From Leptogranulimonas caecicola (GTDB taxonomy: Bacteria > Actinomycetota > Coriobacteriia > Coriobacteriales > Atopobiaceae), in contig NZ_AP025285.1 of the NCBI RefSeq assembly GCF_023168405.1, positions 1,052,001 through 1,116,000 of the forward strand: a DNA stretch of 64,000 nt, written 5' to 3'. The notes beneath the pieces are model-generated. The model worked only from the letters and a program-made list of their open reading frames with translations, made no database searches and was not told the origin of the DNA. A program made the position numbers and the translations under genes. Positions 45,573 to 54,490 of the stretch are shown here, one piece after another; position 1 is the stretch's first letter; each line of letters begins with the position of its first letter.

Positions 45573-47237
45573 TTAGACCTCCATCACGACCGGGATGATC
45601 ATTGGACGGGTGCGGGTTTGCGACCAGAGATAGTTAGACAGAGCACTGCGAACAGCCTTGCGAATAGAGTCTGTGGTGGCCCCAGCCTTCTCGGCAGTAC
45701 GGTCTACCGTAGCAAATACCGTGCTTTGAGCGCCATCCAGGGTCTCAGGCTCGTCGGCAAAGGAGACGCCGCGGCTGGAGATGTCTACCTCCAGGGCCTT
45801 ATGAGTGCGGCTGCCCACTGTGACCACGCAGGTCACAATGCCATCGTTGGAGAGCTTCTGGCGGTCGCGCATGACGCCGGTGTCTGCCCCCTGGATGCAC
45901 ATGCCGTCCACGTAGACCACGCCAGACTCCACCGGTGTTCCCAGCTTCACCTGGTGGTTGCGCATCTCCAGCGTGTCACCATTGTCCAACAAGAAGATGC
46001 GGTCTGGTTCCAGACCCATGGATTCTGCCAGGGAGGCATGGGCACGCAGGTGCACTGCCTCGCCGTGCACCGGCGCGAAGTAGCGGGGATGCACCATGGC
46101 CAACATGAGCTTGAGCTCTTCTTGGCTGCCGTGACCAGAGACGTGCACCAAGGCATTGGACTTGTCAAAGACCGCGCAGCCGATCTTGGAAAGCGAGTTG
46201 ATGATGGACTGTACCGACTTCTCGTTGCCGGGAACCGGCGTGGCGCTGATGATCACCGTGTCGTTGGGGCCAATGGACAGGGAGCGGTGCTCGCCGTTGG
46301 CCATGCGGGCCAGAGCGCTCAGAGGCTCGCCTTGGCTACCGGTGCAAAGCACCACCACCTTGTCATCGGGCAGCTCGTCGATGTCGAAGGCATCCAGGAT
46401 GTCGTCTGCAGGAATGTTGAGGTAGCCCAGCTCCCGGGCGATCTTGGTGTTGGTCACCATGGAGCGGCCTGTGACCACCACTTTACGGCCCACCGCCACC
46501 GCAGCGTCGCAGACCTGCTGCAGACGGTGAATGTGGCTGGAGAAGGAGGCCACAAAGACGCGGCCAGGCGCATTCTTGATGATATGGCGCAGGCTGGCCC
46601 CTACCGAAGCCTCAGAGCCCGTGAAGCCCGGGCGAGTGGCATTGGTGGAGTCAGACAGCAGCAGGTCGACGCCCTTGGCGCCGTAGGCGTTGATGGCGTG
46701 ATAGTCAGGGCACACGCCGTCGATGGGCGTTTGGTCCAGCTTGAAGTCGCCGGTGTGCAACACCGTGCCCTGCGGGGTCTCGATGTAGATGCCCAGAGCG
46801 CCGGGAATGGAGTGGGTCATGGCGAAGAAGTTGACACCAAAAGCCCCCATGTCCACATGCTGGCCCGATTGCACTTCGATAAGCTTCTCGTTTTGCAGCT
46901 TGTGCTCGTTGAGCTTGCCCTCGATGAGACCCAGCGTCATGCGCGAGGCATAGATGGGCACGCGACGGGTCAGGTCGCGCAGCAGATAGGGCAGCGCGCC
47001 GGTATGGTCTTCATGACCGTGGGTGATGACGATGCCGCGCAGTTTGTGCTCGTTTTCCAACAGGTAGGTGTAATCAGGAAGCACCAGGTCGATACCGGGC
47101 TGATCGTCATCGGGGAACATAAGGCCTGCATCTACCAGCACCATATCGTTGCCGTATTCGAAGGCGGTCATGTTCTTGCCAATGCCGTCCAGTCCGCCTA
47201 GGGGAATTATCTTGAGAGGCGGTTTTTTCTTTGGCAT
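45573..47237 (-). CDS. rnj: Ribonuclease J
   Basis: The 554-residue enzyme is a metallo-beta-lactamase/beta-CASP nuclease: HGHEDH near residue 73 binds two zinc ions, with further ligands in FAPVHGEAVHLRAHA near 384. RNase J has 5'-3' exo- and endonuclease activity in RNA maturation and decay. The ATG at 47237 (MPKKKPPLK) has AAGGAA 11 bases upstream; a TTG further up would add 11 residues. A single paralogue is seen in the window. Confidence 0.94.
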   Translation of the reverse strand: MPKKKPPLKIIPLGGLDGIGKNMTAFEYGNDMVLVDAGLMFPDDDQPGIDLVLPDYTYLLENEHKLRGIVITHGHEDHTGALPYLLRDLTRRVPIYASRMTLGLIEGKLNEHKLQNEKLIEVQSGQHVDMGAFGVNFFAMTHSIPGALGIYIETPQGTVLHTGDFKLDQTPIDGVCPDYHAINAYGAKGVDLLLSDSTNATRPGFTGSEASVGASLRHIIKNAPGRVFVASFSSHIHRLQQVCDAAVAVGRKVVVTGRSMVTNTKIARELGYLNIPADDILDAFDIDELPDDKVVVLCTGSQGEPLSALARMANGEHRSLSIGPNDTVIISATPVPGNEKSVQSIINSLSKIGCAVFDKSNALVHVSGHGSQEELKLMLAMVHPRYFAPVHGEAVHLRAHASLAESMGLEPDRIFLLDNGDTLEMRNHQVKLGTPVESGVVYVDGMCIQGADTGVMRDRQKLSNDGIVTCVVTVGSRTHKALEVDISSRGVSFADEPETLDGAQSTVFATVDRTAEKAGATTDSIRKAVRSALSNYLWSQTRTRPMIIPVVMEV

Positions 47238-47384
47238 GGAATTACTAGTTCCTTTCTTAATCGCAACCAATGCGAATCTATAAATACGGCCTCTTGGGCC
47301 GTTGCGTCACAAATCAATAGCTTCTTATGATAGCCGGGGCCTATGGATTCTCTGTTAACGCCAAAAGCCCCTCTCGCAGATACA

Positions 47385-47424
47385 CAAAAACAGACACCCG
47401 CCTGCGCCGGGCAGGCAGGTGTCT
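47385..47424 (-). terminator. Terminator after pnp
   Basis: On the minus strand AGACACCTGCCTGC pairs with GCAGGCGGGTGTCT and is followed by G-T5. It lies 75 bp past the pnp stop. Copy 6 of the dispersed 13-mer (47461) stands between them. Confidence 0.85.
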
Positions 47425-47460
47425 TGTCTATGCAGCTTGAAGTCTCAGCGCCCTAAAGGC

Positions 47461-47473
47461 TGCCGAGAAGCCC
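47461..47473 (+). repeat. Dispersed 13-mer TGCCGAGAAGCCC, copy 6
   Basis: Exact intergenic copy between the pnp stop codon and the pnp terminator, so it is transcribed as its complement in the pnp 3' untranslated region. Confidence 0.8.
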
Positions 47474-47498
47474 ACACCCTCGAGGGCTGCACCTTTGG

Positions 47499-49742
47499 TT
47501 AGCCCTCGTGATGACGGCGGAGCTTGCGGGCAGGAGCCTCGTCTTGCCCCTTGGCGCCGCGATCGCCAGGCTTGCGGGTGCGAGGCTTGGGTTTTGAGTC
47601 GCCCTTGCGACCGGCGTGCTCGGGCCCCTTGTGACCGTTGCCAGCCGGCGCCTCGGGCTTGTCCAGACGATCCAGGGAGATCTTTCCCTTCTCGTCCACC
47701 TCGAGCACCTTGACCTTGACTTCGTCACCCACGTTGAGGACGTCTTCCACCTTGTCCACGCGACCCTGGGCCACACGGGAGATGTGCAGCAGGCCGTCCT
47801 TGCCAGGCAGCAGCTCCACGAAGGCGCCAAAGGGCTGAATGCCCACTACGCGGCCCACGTACTCCTCGCCCACCTCGGGCACCTTGACGATGGCCCTGAT
47901 GCGATCGGCGGCCTCTTCACCGGCAGCGCCTACGCCGGCGATAAAGACAGTGCCGTCTTCCTGGATGTCGATGGTGGCGCCGGTGTCGTCTTGAATGCCG
48001 CGGATGACCTTGCCGCCAGAGCCAATGACGTCGCGGATCTTATCGGGAGCGATGTTGAGGGTGATGATGTGAGGAGCGTTGTCCTTCACCTCTTCACGGG
48101 GCTGGGGAATAGCCTCGAGCATAGCGGCCAAGATGTGGGCGCGCCCCTCTTTGGCCTGATGTAGAGCCTGCTCCAGGATCTCAGGGGTAAGGCCTGTGGC
48201 CTTGTTGTCCATCTGCATGGCGGTGATGCCGCGCTCGGTGCCGGTGACCTTGAAATCCATGTCGCCCAAGAAGTCCTCGAGACCCTGGATGTCAGAGAGC
48301 ACCACGGTCTTGCCGTTCTCTTGGATAAGGCCCATGGCGATGCCGGAAACCGGGCGCTTCAAAGGCACGCCGGCATCCATCAGAGCCAAGGTGGAGCCGC
48401 AGGTAGACGCCATAGAGCTGGAGCCGTTGGACTCCATTACCTCAGAGACCACGCGAATGGTGTAGGGGAACTCTTCCTCGGTAGGGATCACAGGAAGAAG
48501 GGCACGCTCAGCCAGGTTGCCATGGCCAATCTCACGGCGCTTGGGAGCGCCCATACGACCGGTCTCGCCGGTGCAGAAGGGCGGGAAGTTGTAGTGGTGG
48601 ATGTAGCGCTTGCCATCCACAGGCTCGATGGTATCCAGGCGCTGCCACTCGTTGAGCATACCCAGGGTGCATACCGAGAGCACCTGGGTCTGGCCGCGCT
48701 GGAAGAGGCCGGAGCCGTGCACCAGCGGCAGATAGTCGCCCTTGACCATGAGGGGGCGAATCTGAGTGGCAGTGCGGCCGTCCACACGCTCGCCGGTCTC
48801 TACCACCATCTCGCGCATGGCATGCTTCTCGAGGTTCTTGAGCTCGACGGCGATGGAGCGATGCTCGCTCTCGCGCTCCTCCCCGCTAAACTCGGAGACG
48901 ATGAGGTCCTTGAGCTCTGCCACCTTGGCCATACGGGACTGCTTGTCCGGGTCTTTGAGGGCTGCGGACATCTCGTCGAAATGGGCGAAGACCTTCTCGT
49001 GCACAGCGGCGTTAGGCTCGTCCAGCACATACTCCTTGGGCTGGATGGGGCCGTTGACCTCGACCCACTTGGCGATGAAGGCCTCTTGCTCCGCGCAGAA
49101 GGCGGCAATGGCGTCCTGGCCAAAGGCCATGGCGTCCAGCATGTCTGCCTCGCTCACCTCGTCGCCGGAAGCCTCCAGCATAGAGATGAAGGTGGAGGTG
49201 CCGGCAAGCTCCAGGTCGAGGTCGGAGTTGTCGCGCTCCTCATAGGTGGGGTTCACCAGATACTCGCCGGTGTCGCGGTCGCGACCCACGCGCACGCAGG
49301 CCAGCGGTCCCTCGAAGGGCACACCGCCGATGGTAAGGGCGGCGCTGGCTGCCATGACGCAGATGGTATCCACAGGATCTACCTGGTCTGCGACGAGAGG
49401 CATAGCCACTACCTGGACCTCGTTGCGGAAGCCGTCAGGGAAGCTGGGGCGCAAAGGACGGTCGATCATGCGGGCGGTGAGGGTGGCCTTCTCGGAAGGG
49501 CGAGCCTCACGCTTGAGGTATCCGCCGGGAATGCGGCCCACGGCATACATCTTCTCGATGTAATCCACCGTGAGGGGGAAGAAATCAAAATCTTTGCGTT
49601 CCTTGGACACCACGGCGGTCACGAGGACCTCAGAATCGCCTTGACGCACAATGCACGCACCGGTGGCCTGCTTGGCGAGCTCGCCGGACTCCAGCGCATA
49701 ATGTTTGCCATAGAGGTCAAACTCGTGGGTGACTTTGGTCAT
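47499..49742 (-). CDS. pnp: Polyribonucleotide nucleotidyltransferase
   Basis: The 747-residue PNPase has two RNase PH domains (the second with SNGSSSMASTCGSTLALMDAG near residue 440), a KH domain (IRDVIGSGGKVIRGIQ near 562), an S1 domain (GEEYVGRVVGI near 623) and a basic tail. It degrades RNA 3'-5' with phosphate. It follows rpsO, an arrangement widely conserved. The start ATG is at 49742. Confidence 0.97.
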   Translation of the reverse strand: MTKVTHEFDLYGKHYALESGELAKQATGACIVRQGDSEVLVTAVVSKERKDFDFFPLTVDYIEKMYAVGRIPGGYLKREARPSEKATLTARMIDRPLRPSFPDGFRNEVQVVAMPLVADQVDPVDTICVMAASAALTIGGVPFEGPLACVRVGRDRDTGEYLVNPTYEERDNSDLDLELAGTSTFISMLEASGDEVSEADMLDAMAFGQDAIAAFCAEQEAFIAKWVEVNGPIQPKEYVLDEPNAAVHEKVFAHFDEMSAALKDPDKQSRMAKVAELKDLIVSEFSGEERESEHRSIAVELKNLEKHAMREMVVETGERVDGRTATQIRPLMVKGDYLPLVHGSGLFQRGQTQVLSVCTLGMLNEWQRLDTIEPVDGKRYIHHYNFPPFCTGETGRMGAPKRREIGHGNLAERALLPVIPTEEEFPYTIRVVSEVMESNGSSSMASTCGSTLALMDAGVPLKRPVSGIAMGLIQENGKTVVLSDIQGLEDFLGDMDFKVTGTERGITAMQMDNKATGLTPEILEQALHQAKEGRAHILAAMLEAIPQPREEVKDNAPHIITLNIAPDKIRDVIGSGGKVIRGIQDDTGATIDIQEDGTVFIAGVGAAGEEAADRIRAIVKVPEVGEEYVGRVVGIQPFGAFVELLPGKDGLLHISRVAQGRVDKVEDVLNVGDEVKVKVLEVDEKGKISLDRLDKPEAPAGNGHKGPEHAGRKGDSKPKPRTRKPGDRGAKGQDEAPARKLRRHHEG

Positions 49743-49840
49743 GTACTACCTCTCGATCTCCACCTGCCCCTTGCAGGCGGTTCCGCTTTGGCCGCTCGCA
49801 GGCGGCTCAGGACACTTGTATGCAAGTACCCTTCCATATA

Positions 49841-49868
49841 AAAAGGAGCGCCTTGAAAGCGCCCCTTA
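49841..49868 (-). terminator. Terminator after rpsO
   Basis: On the minus strand AAGGGGCGC and GCGCTCCTT pair around TTTCAAG, followed by a T run. It can reduce read-through from rpsO into pnp. Confidence 0.82.
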
Positions 49869-49879
49869 ATTCCCGCTTC

Positions 49880-50158
49880 TTACTGGATATTGTCGCGAAT
49901 ACCCAGGCGACCAATAAGCTCACGGTACTCGTCGATGTTGTTGCTCTTGATGTAAGAGAGCAGACGACGACGCTTACCAACGAGCATCAGCAGGCCACGA
50001 CGAGTGTGGAAGTCCTTCTTGTGGGACTTCATGTGCTCGGTGAGCTCGCGGATGCGGTCGGTCATGATGGCGACCTGCACGGGAGCAGAACCGGAGTCCT
50101 GGTCGTTCTTGCCAAACTCACGGATGAGCTCAGCCTTGCGCTCCTTAGAGATGGTCAT
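49880..50158 (-). CDS. rpsO: 30S ribosomal protein uS15
   Basis: The 92-residue protein is S15: [22 protein letters not shown] near the centre and [10 protein letters not shown] near 62. It binds 16S rRNA early in assembly. The ATG at 50158 has AAAGGTGA upstream; a longer frame exists but is unlike S15. The 240-bp region before it has potential leader structure, in keeping with S15 self-control in other bacteria, but no known motif was recognised. Confidence 0.96.
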   Translation of the reverse strand: MTISKERKAELIREFGKNDQDSGSAPVQVAIMTDRIRELTEHMKSHKKDFHTRRGLLMLVGKRRRLLSYIKSNNIDEYRELIGRLGIRDNIQ

Positions 50159-50398
50159 AGGAATCACCTTTCTTAAGAAAGATTCGCCTCGAACTGGAAC
50201 GCTCGCCGGTGACGCGAAGCGCCAAGTAGGAGGTAGGGACCCAAAGAGAGTACCACGTTTAGTGCCGCACATCTCGCAGCGGCTAAATCCCCACATCCCC
50301 TGGGAGTTAACTGAAGTGCTGGGGAGAAGCGGTAGCAAAAGGTCGACGGCACGCAAGAACGTTGCCGACCGTCCCGCGCGCAACCTCTCGGCTGCGCC

Positions 50399-51169
50399 TT
50401 AGACTCCCCGCAAAAACTCGAAGGCCTTGAGGCGAGCGTCCAGATGGGTAGCAGCCCAAAGATGCGCCTGCTCCAGCAGCAGAGACGCAGTATCCAAGCT
50501 GGCCGGCTGAGCCAAAAGATCGTCGAACGTGAGGCTCACCAGCGCTTCGATCCAGCCCAAAAGCGCAGGGTCCGCCAGTTGGGCTCCGGCCACGTCGCGT
50601 GCACACGACTCGCAGAGGGCGCCTCCGGCGGCTACCGAGAAACGCGTCACCTGCTCGTCGCCACATTCGATGCAGTTGGAAGTCTCCGGTCGCCACCCCT
50701 CATGGGAGAGCGCTTTGAAGGTGTAGGCAGCAACCACCTCGAACAAGAGTGCCTGCCGCTCTCCCTCCCCTTCCAGCTCTTGAACCTGAGCAAGCGCCAG
50801 CAGGCTCCGCGCAAAGAGGCCATAGAGATAAGGGTCTGGCGACTCCTCGAAACTCACCAGGCGCGTAACCGAGCAAATTGCCGCAGCTGCCTCCGAGGCA
50901 TCCGGGTCATAGGCGATCTTTGCCCGGGCATCGGTAAGGGAGGCCTCGCACACCACATCCAGCGTGCGCCCTTTGGCGATGAGGTACTTTCCTTCCGAGA
51001 AAAGCTGCGTGCGGCCTGCCAGCTTTCCCGTGGGCTTGCGCGCCCCCTTGGCCACAGCGCGCACCAGGGAGCCGTCCGAGGAAAGCAGCGTCAGGATAAG
51101 GTCTGCCTCCCCGAGCTTCACTCGGCCGATGACGGTGGCCACCACCGGATAGGTGCGTGCCCTCGCCAC
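50399..51169 (-). CDS. recO: DNA repair protein RecO
   Basis: The 256-residue protein has the RecO OB-fold N-terminus (residues 1-80, VIGRVKLGEADLILTLLS) and a C-terminal zinc-binding part with CIECGDE near 162 and CESCA near 181, i.e. four cysteines. RecO loads RecA with RecR on gapped DNA. The start is GTG immediately after the era stop (TAG-GTG), a coupled pair found in many bacteria. Confidence 0.93.
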   Translation of the reverse strand: MARARTYPVVATVIGRVKLGEADLILTLLSSDGSLVRAVAKGARKPTGKLAGRTQLFSEGKYLIAKGRTLDVVCEASLTDARAKIAYDPDASEAAAAICSVTRLVSFEESPDPYLYGLFARSLLALAQVQELEGEGERQALLFEVVAAYTFKALSHEGWRPETSNCIECGDEQVTRFSVAAGGALCESCARDVAGAQLADPALLGWIEALVSLTFDDLLAQPASLDTASLLLEQAHLWAATHLDARLKAFEFLRGV

Positions 51170-52300
51170 CTAGGCCTCCGCGTTGTAGCCAAAGCGGCGG
51201 ATGGCTTCCTCGTCTTTGCGCCAGGAGGGCTTCACCCGCACCTCCAGGTCCAAAAAGACCTGGGCGCCCAGCCATTGCTCGATCTCCTTGCGGGCTTGGG
51301 TGCCTATGCGTTTGATCATGGAACCGCCTTTGCCCACCAGGATGCCCTTTTGGCTGTCGCGTTCCACAAAGATGGTGGCTTTGATGGAGGCATGGCCCTC
51401 GTCTCGCCACTGGATGGAATCGCAGAGCACGCCTACGGCGTGGGGCACTTCCTGGCGGCAGTTGAGCAGCACCTTTTCGCGCACAAACTCAGACACCTGC
51501 TCGGAGTCCGTGGCGTCCACCGGCATATCCTCCGGGAACCAGCGCGGCCCGTAGGGCAGATGCTCGATGACCAGCTGGATGAACGCCTCGGTATTGAAGC
51601 CCTCCTGAGCCGAGGTCACCAACACATCGTCAAAGGTGGCCATGGCTTGTGCAGCCTCGATTTGTGCCTGCACTTGTTCCGGCGTGGCGAGATCCGCCTT
51701 GGTGATCACCAGCAGGCGCACCGCCGAGCTGGCGTTCACATGGGAGGCCACCCAGGCATCTCCGGTGCCGGCAGGCTTGGTGGCATCCAAAAGCATGGCC
51801 ACCACGTCCACGTCTGCCAGCTCCCCCAAGGCGGACTTGTTGAGCTCCTCTCCCAAGGCATCCTTGGGCTTATGCAAGCCGGGGGTATCCACGATGACCA
51901 CTTGGGCGCCTGGCCTGTTGACGACCGCCCTCATGCGCCGGCGCGTGGTTTGAGCCACCGGGCTTGTGATGGCGGCGTGCGCCCCCAGGCAGGCGTTGAG
52001 CAGCGTGGACTTGCCGGCATTGGGGCGACCCACCAGCGCCACGAAGCCGCTGCGAAAATCATCGGGCAAGCTCGCCATGGGAGCCGGAGCCCCAAACTGC
52101 TGCATCAGCAGCAGCTCTTCCTCATCCAGATCCAGGTCTTCGTCAGCCTCTAGCTCCACATCGCCTGAGGAGGCGGCGTCGTCTGTTCCAGCCACCAAAC
52201 CCTGCTCAATGGCCCCAGCGGCTGCAGCCACCTGAGGGCCGTCCTTCTCGGCAGCGGCAGTTTCTAAATCAAAATCTTGTGAGGACGAGGGAGCTGTCAC
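51170..52300 (-). CDS. era: GTPase Era with an acidic N-terminal extension
   Basis: The 376-residue protein has the Era G domain (GRPNAGKST, DTPGLHKP, TKAD) and a C-terminal KH domain (GILVGKGGSMIKRIGTQAR near 315). Era checks 16S rRNA maturation. About 75 residues precede the G domain, very acidic and Ala-rich, where most Era proteins have under 10. The GTG at 52300 has AAAGGAG seven bases upstream. If translation began inside, the extension could be an artefact; no internal start with a good ribosome site was seen. Confidence 0.92.
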   Translation of the reverse strand: MTAPSSSQDFDLETAAAEKDGPQVAAAAGAIEQGLVAGTDDAASSGDVELEADEDLDLDEEELLLMQQFGAPAPMASLPDDFRSGFVALVGRPNAGKSTLLNACLGAHAAITSPVAQTTRRRMRAVVNRPGAQVVIVDTPGLHKPKDALGEELNKSALGELADVDVVAMLLDATKPAGTGDAWVASHVNASSAVRLLVITKADLATPEQVQAQIEAAQAMATFDDVLVTSAQEGFNTEAFIQLVIEHLPYGPRWFPEDMPVDATDSEQVSEFVREKVLLNCRQEVPHAVGVLCDSIQWRDEGHASIKATIFVERDSQKGILVGKGGSMIKRIGTQARKEIEQWLGAQVFLDLEVRVKPSWRKDEEAIRRFGYNAEA

Positions 52301-52346
52301 CACGTCGCTCCTTTCTGCGAGATGAATGGGGGTAAAGCCGGGCTCA

Positions 52347-52359
52347 TGCCGAGAAACCC
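52347..52359 (+). repeat. Dispersed 13-mer TGCCGAGAAACCC, copy 7
   Basis: Exact copy in the gap between the era start and the dgkA stop. Confidence 0.8.
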
Positions 52360-52392
52360 GGCCATGAGCGGCTGCCATAACCGTCTTGTGCC

Positions 52393-52776
52393 CTACCCAA
52401 AGAGGCGCAGGGCGGCGTTTACAAAAATCACGACTCCCATGATGCCCACCAGGGTGCTCAGGATGTAGACGGCTGCAGCTGCCACATCCTTGGCGTGGCC
52501 GGCCAGGGTGTTGTACTCAGGGGACACCAGGTCGACGATGGTCTCGATGGCAGTATTCATGAGCTCGGCGGAGAGCACGGTGCCGCAGCCCAAAAGCAGG
52601 CAGCCCCATTCTCCGGGAGTGCACTGGAGCGCGAAGCCCATGACCACGGAGAAGATAAAGCCGCCCACCATGATTTTGATGTTGCGCTCGGTGGTGAAGG
52701 CGAAGGCGAAGCCCTGGATGGCGAAGGCGAAGCTTTTGAACAGCGTGGGATGGTTCTTGTCTGAGCCGGGAATCAT
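52393..52776 (-). CDS. dgkA: Diacylglycerol/undecaprenol kinase
   Basis: The 127-residue membrane protein has three helices and the signature AELMNTAIETIVDLV near residue 70. In Gram-positives this enzyme phosphorylates undecaprenol, recycling the lipid carrier for wall synthesis. Its ATG overlaps the ybeY stop by four bases (ATGA), the classic phoH-ybeY-dgkA-era order. Confidence 0.94.
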   Translation of the reverse strand: MIPGSDKNHPTLFKSFAFAIQGFAFAFTTERNIKIMVGGFIFSVVMGFALQCTPGEWGCLLLGCGTVLSAELMNTAIETIVDLVSPEYNTLAGHAKDVAAAAVYILSTLVGIMGVVIFVNAALRLFG

Positions 52777-53336
52777 GGGGAGACCCTCCCCTCCTGGGAC
52801 GGGGAGCCCTGAGGCTCTGCGCCTGCCGCCACCTGCGGGTCATGGCGATGGCGCGTAGTGGGGGCAGAGAACGCCGGCTGCCCCGACACCTGCGCCAACA
52901 GGGCGTCTTCCAAAGGCTCCATGACGGCAGCGTCTTCTTCTGTCATATGGTCGTAGCCCAAAAGATGCAAAAGGCCGTGGATGAGCAGAAGACGGGTCTC
53001 CTGAGCTGGGCTGTTGTTAAAATGAGGCGCCTGCGCTGCGATGAAAGCTGGGGCCAGCGCAATGTCTCCCAAAGAGCACGGCTCGTCGGGGGCCAGATCT
53101 GGGTCGTCCGGGCGCTCGCACTCTACCGAGATGACGTCTGTTGATCCTTCGACCCCGCGCCACTGGGCGTTAAGGTCTGCCATGGCATCATCGTCTGCGA
53201 CGGTCACGTCCACCAAACACAGGCGTTCCACCTGCTCGTGAGCAAGCACCGCCTCAAAGATGGAAGCGACTTCATCCCAGCTCACCGCCAAAGGCGCTGC
53301 ATCGGGCAGCTGGTTGACAGAGATCTCCACGGCCAT
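52773..53336 (-). CDS. ybeY: Endoribonuclease YbeY
   Basis: The 187-residue enzyme processes 16S rRNA and aids ribosome quality control. The zinc motif HGLLHLLGYDH is near residue 125 and the TDVISVE strand near 68. A tail of about 35 residues after the usual end is His/Pro/Gly-rich and unknown. The ATG at 53336 is the natural start; the longer frame overlaps phoH. Confidence 0.94.
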   Translation of the reverse strand: MAVEISVNQLPDAAPLAVSWDEVASIFEAVLAHEQVERLCLVDVTVADDDAMADLNAQWRGVEGSTDVISVECERPDDPDLAPDEPCSLGDIALAPAFIAAQAPHFNNSPAQETRLLLIHGLLHLLGYDHMTEEDAAVMEPLEDALLAQVSGQPAFSAPTTRHRHDPQVAAGAEPQGSPSQEGRVSP

Positions 53337-53343
53337 AGCGGCT

Positions 53344-54288
53344 TCACGCTCCCTGACGTTCGTAGGCATCCACGATGCGGCCCACCAGGCTATGGCGCAC
53401 CACGTCGGTGCGATCGAGATCGCAAAAGGCGATGCCCTCGATGCCTTCGAGCACGCGGCGCGCACTCTCAAGACCGCTTTTACCCAAGAGGTCCCGTTGG
53501 GTTGAGTCTCCGGTAATCACAAAGGTGGACCCAAAACCCAGTCGAGTGAGAAACATCTTCATCTGCTCGGGCGTGGTGTTTTGCGCCTCGTCCAAGATGA
53601 CGAAGGCGTCGTTTAAGGTGCGCCCACGCATGAAGGCTAAAGGAGCAATCTCCACTACCCCTTGCTCGATGAGGGTATGGCTCTTCTCGGCATCCAACAT
53701 ATCAAAGAGCGCATCATAGAGCGGGCGTACATAGGGGTCGAGCTTCTCCTCCAGCGTGCCCGGCAGATAGCCCAAAGACTCGCCGGCTTCCACCACCGGG
53801 CGGGTGAGCACGATGTGGGAGACCTCTCGACGCTTGAGCGCTGCCACGGCACAAGCCATGGCCAGGTAGGTCTTTCCTGTACCTGCAGGACCCTGCACAA
53901 AGGTGATGGTATGGGAGAGCAGCGCATCCACATAGCGCTGCTGGCCTGCGGTTTTGGGGCGCACAGGCTTGCCGCGCTGGGTAGTGAGGATGTCGTTTGC
54001 CCCGGCGCGCGGCGCAGGCGTTCCCAAAGACGCCTGGTCCAAGATGATGTCCACGTCGGAAATGTCTGGAGTCTCGCCCGAGAGCACGGCGTCTATCAAG
54101 CGCGTGAACACACGCACCATGGCGTCAACCTCGTCTGGCTCGCCCACCAGGGTGATATGGTTGCCCCGCACCGCCACCGAGGCGCTCGTCTTCTCTTCGA
54201 TATGTCGCAGCAGGCTGTCAGCCGGCCCCATGAGCCGGCACACATCCACCGATTCCGGAATGCTCAAACGCAGCGTAGTGGGCTCCAC
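53344..54288 (-). CDS. phoH: PhoH family ATPase
   Basis: The 314-residue protein has an N-terminal KH-like part and a RecA-like ATPase: Walker [12 protein letters not shown] near residue 132 and Walker [12 protein letters not shown] near 228. PhoH works with YbeY in RNA metabolism. I chose the GTG at 54288 because GGGAGGAAC immediately precedes it; a further upstream start is possible but lacks a site. Confidence 0.92.
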   Translation of the reverse strand: MEPTTLRLSIPESVDVCRLMGPADSLLRHIEEKTSASVAVRGNHITLVGEPDEVDAMVRVFTRLIDAVLSGETPDISDVDIILDQASLGTPAPRAGANDILTTQRGKPVRPKTAGQQRYVDALLSHTITFVQGPAGTGKTYLAMACAVAALKRREVSHIVLTRPVVEAGESLGYLPGTLEEKLDPYVRPLYDALFDMLDAEKSHTLIEQGVVEIAPLAFMRGRTLNDAFVILDEAQNTTPEQMKMFLTRLGFGSTFVITGDSTQRDLLGKSGLESARRVLEGIEGIAFCDLDRTDVVRHSLVGRIVDAYERQGA

Positions 54289-54419
54289 GTTCCTCCCCTG
54301 AATGCACAGATGCGCAATGGCTACAAATACCGGACGCTCAAGGGCGCCCTTGGGGCTTCTATGGTAGGTCAAAGCGGCCTTAAGCGCTTGCGCTGTCTTT
54401 GTAAGCTCCAGGCCCTCCT

Positions 54420-54432
54420 TGCCGAGAAGCCC
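54420..54432 (+). repeat. Dispersed 13-mer TGCCGAGAAGCCC, copy 8
   Basis: Exact intergenic copy between mtaB and phoH, eight bases before a perfect hairpin (54440-54462). Confidence 0.8.
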
Positions 54433-54439
54433 ATGCCTC

Positions 54440-54462
54440 AGAAGCCGTCTTTGCCGGCTTCT
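54440..54462. terminator. Hairpin after mtaB
   Basis: AGAAGCCG and CGGCTTCT are perfect arms around a 7-base loop, 28 bp past the mtaB stop. No T run follows, so it is only a possible terminator. Confidence 0.45.
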
Positions 54463-54490
54463 GCCCCAACATCAGCCGAGCTAGAGGCTT

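Noticed and set aside
45510-47201. 563-residue plus-strand frame opposite RNase J
   Set aside because: It is the antisense of a well-conserved gene with all RNase J motifs; composition (His/Gln/Val-rich) is that of an antisense frame in GC-rich DNA.
48321-49841. 506-residue plus-strand frame opposite pnp
   Set aside because: Antisense to PNPase, with no domain and no ribosome site.
50444-52153. 569-residue plus-strand frame opposite recO and era
   Set aside because: It crosses two convincing genes on the other strand and is His/Gly/Leu-rich without motifs.
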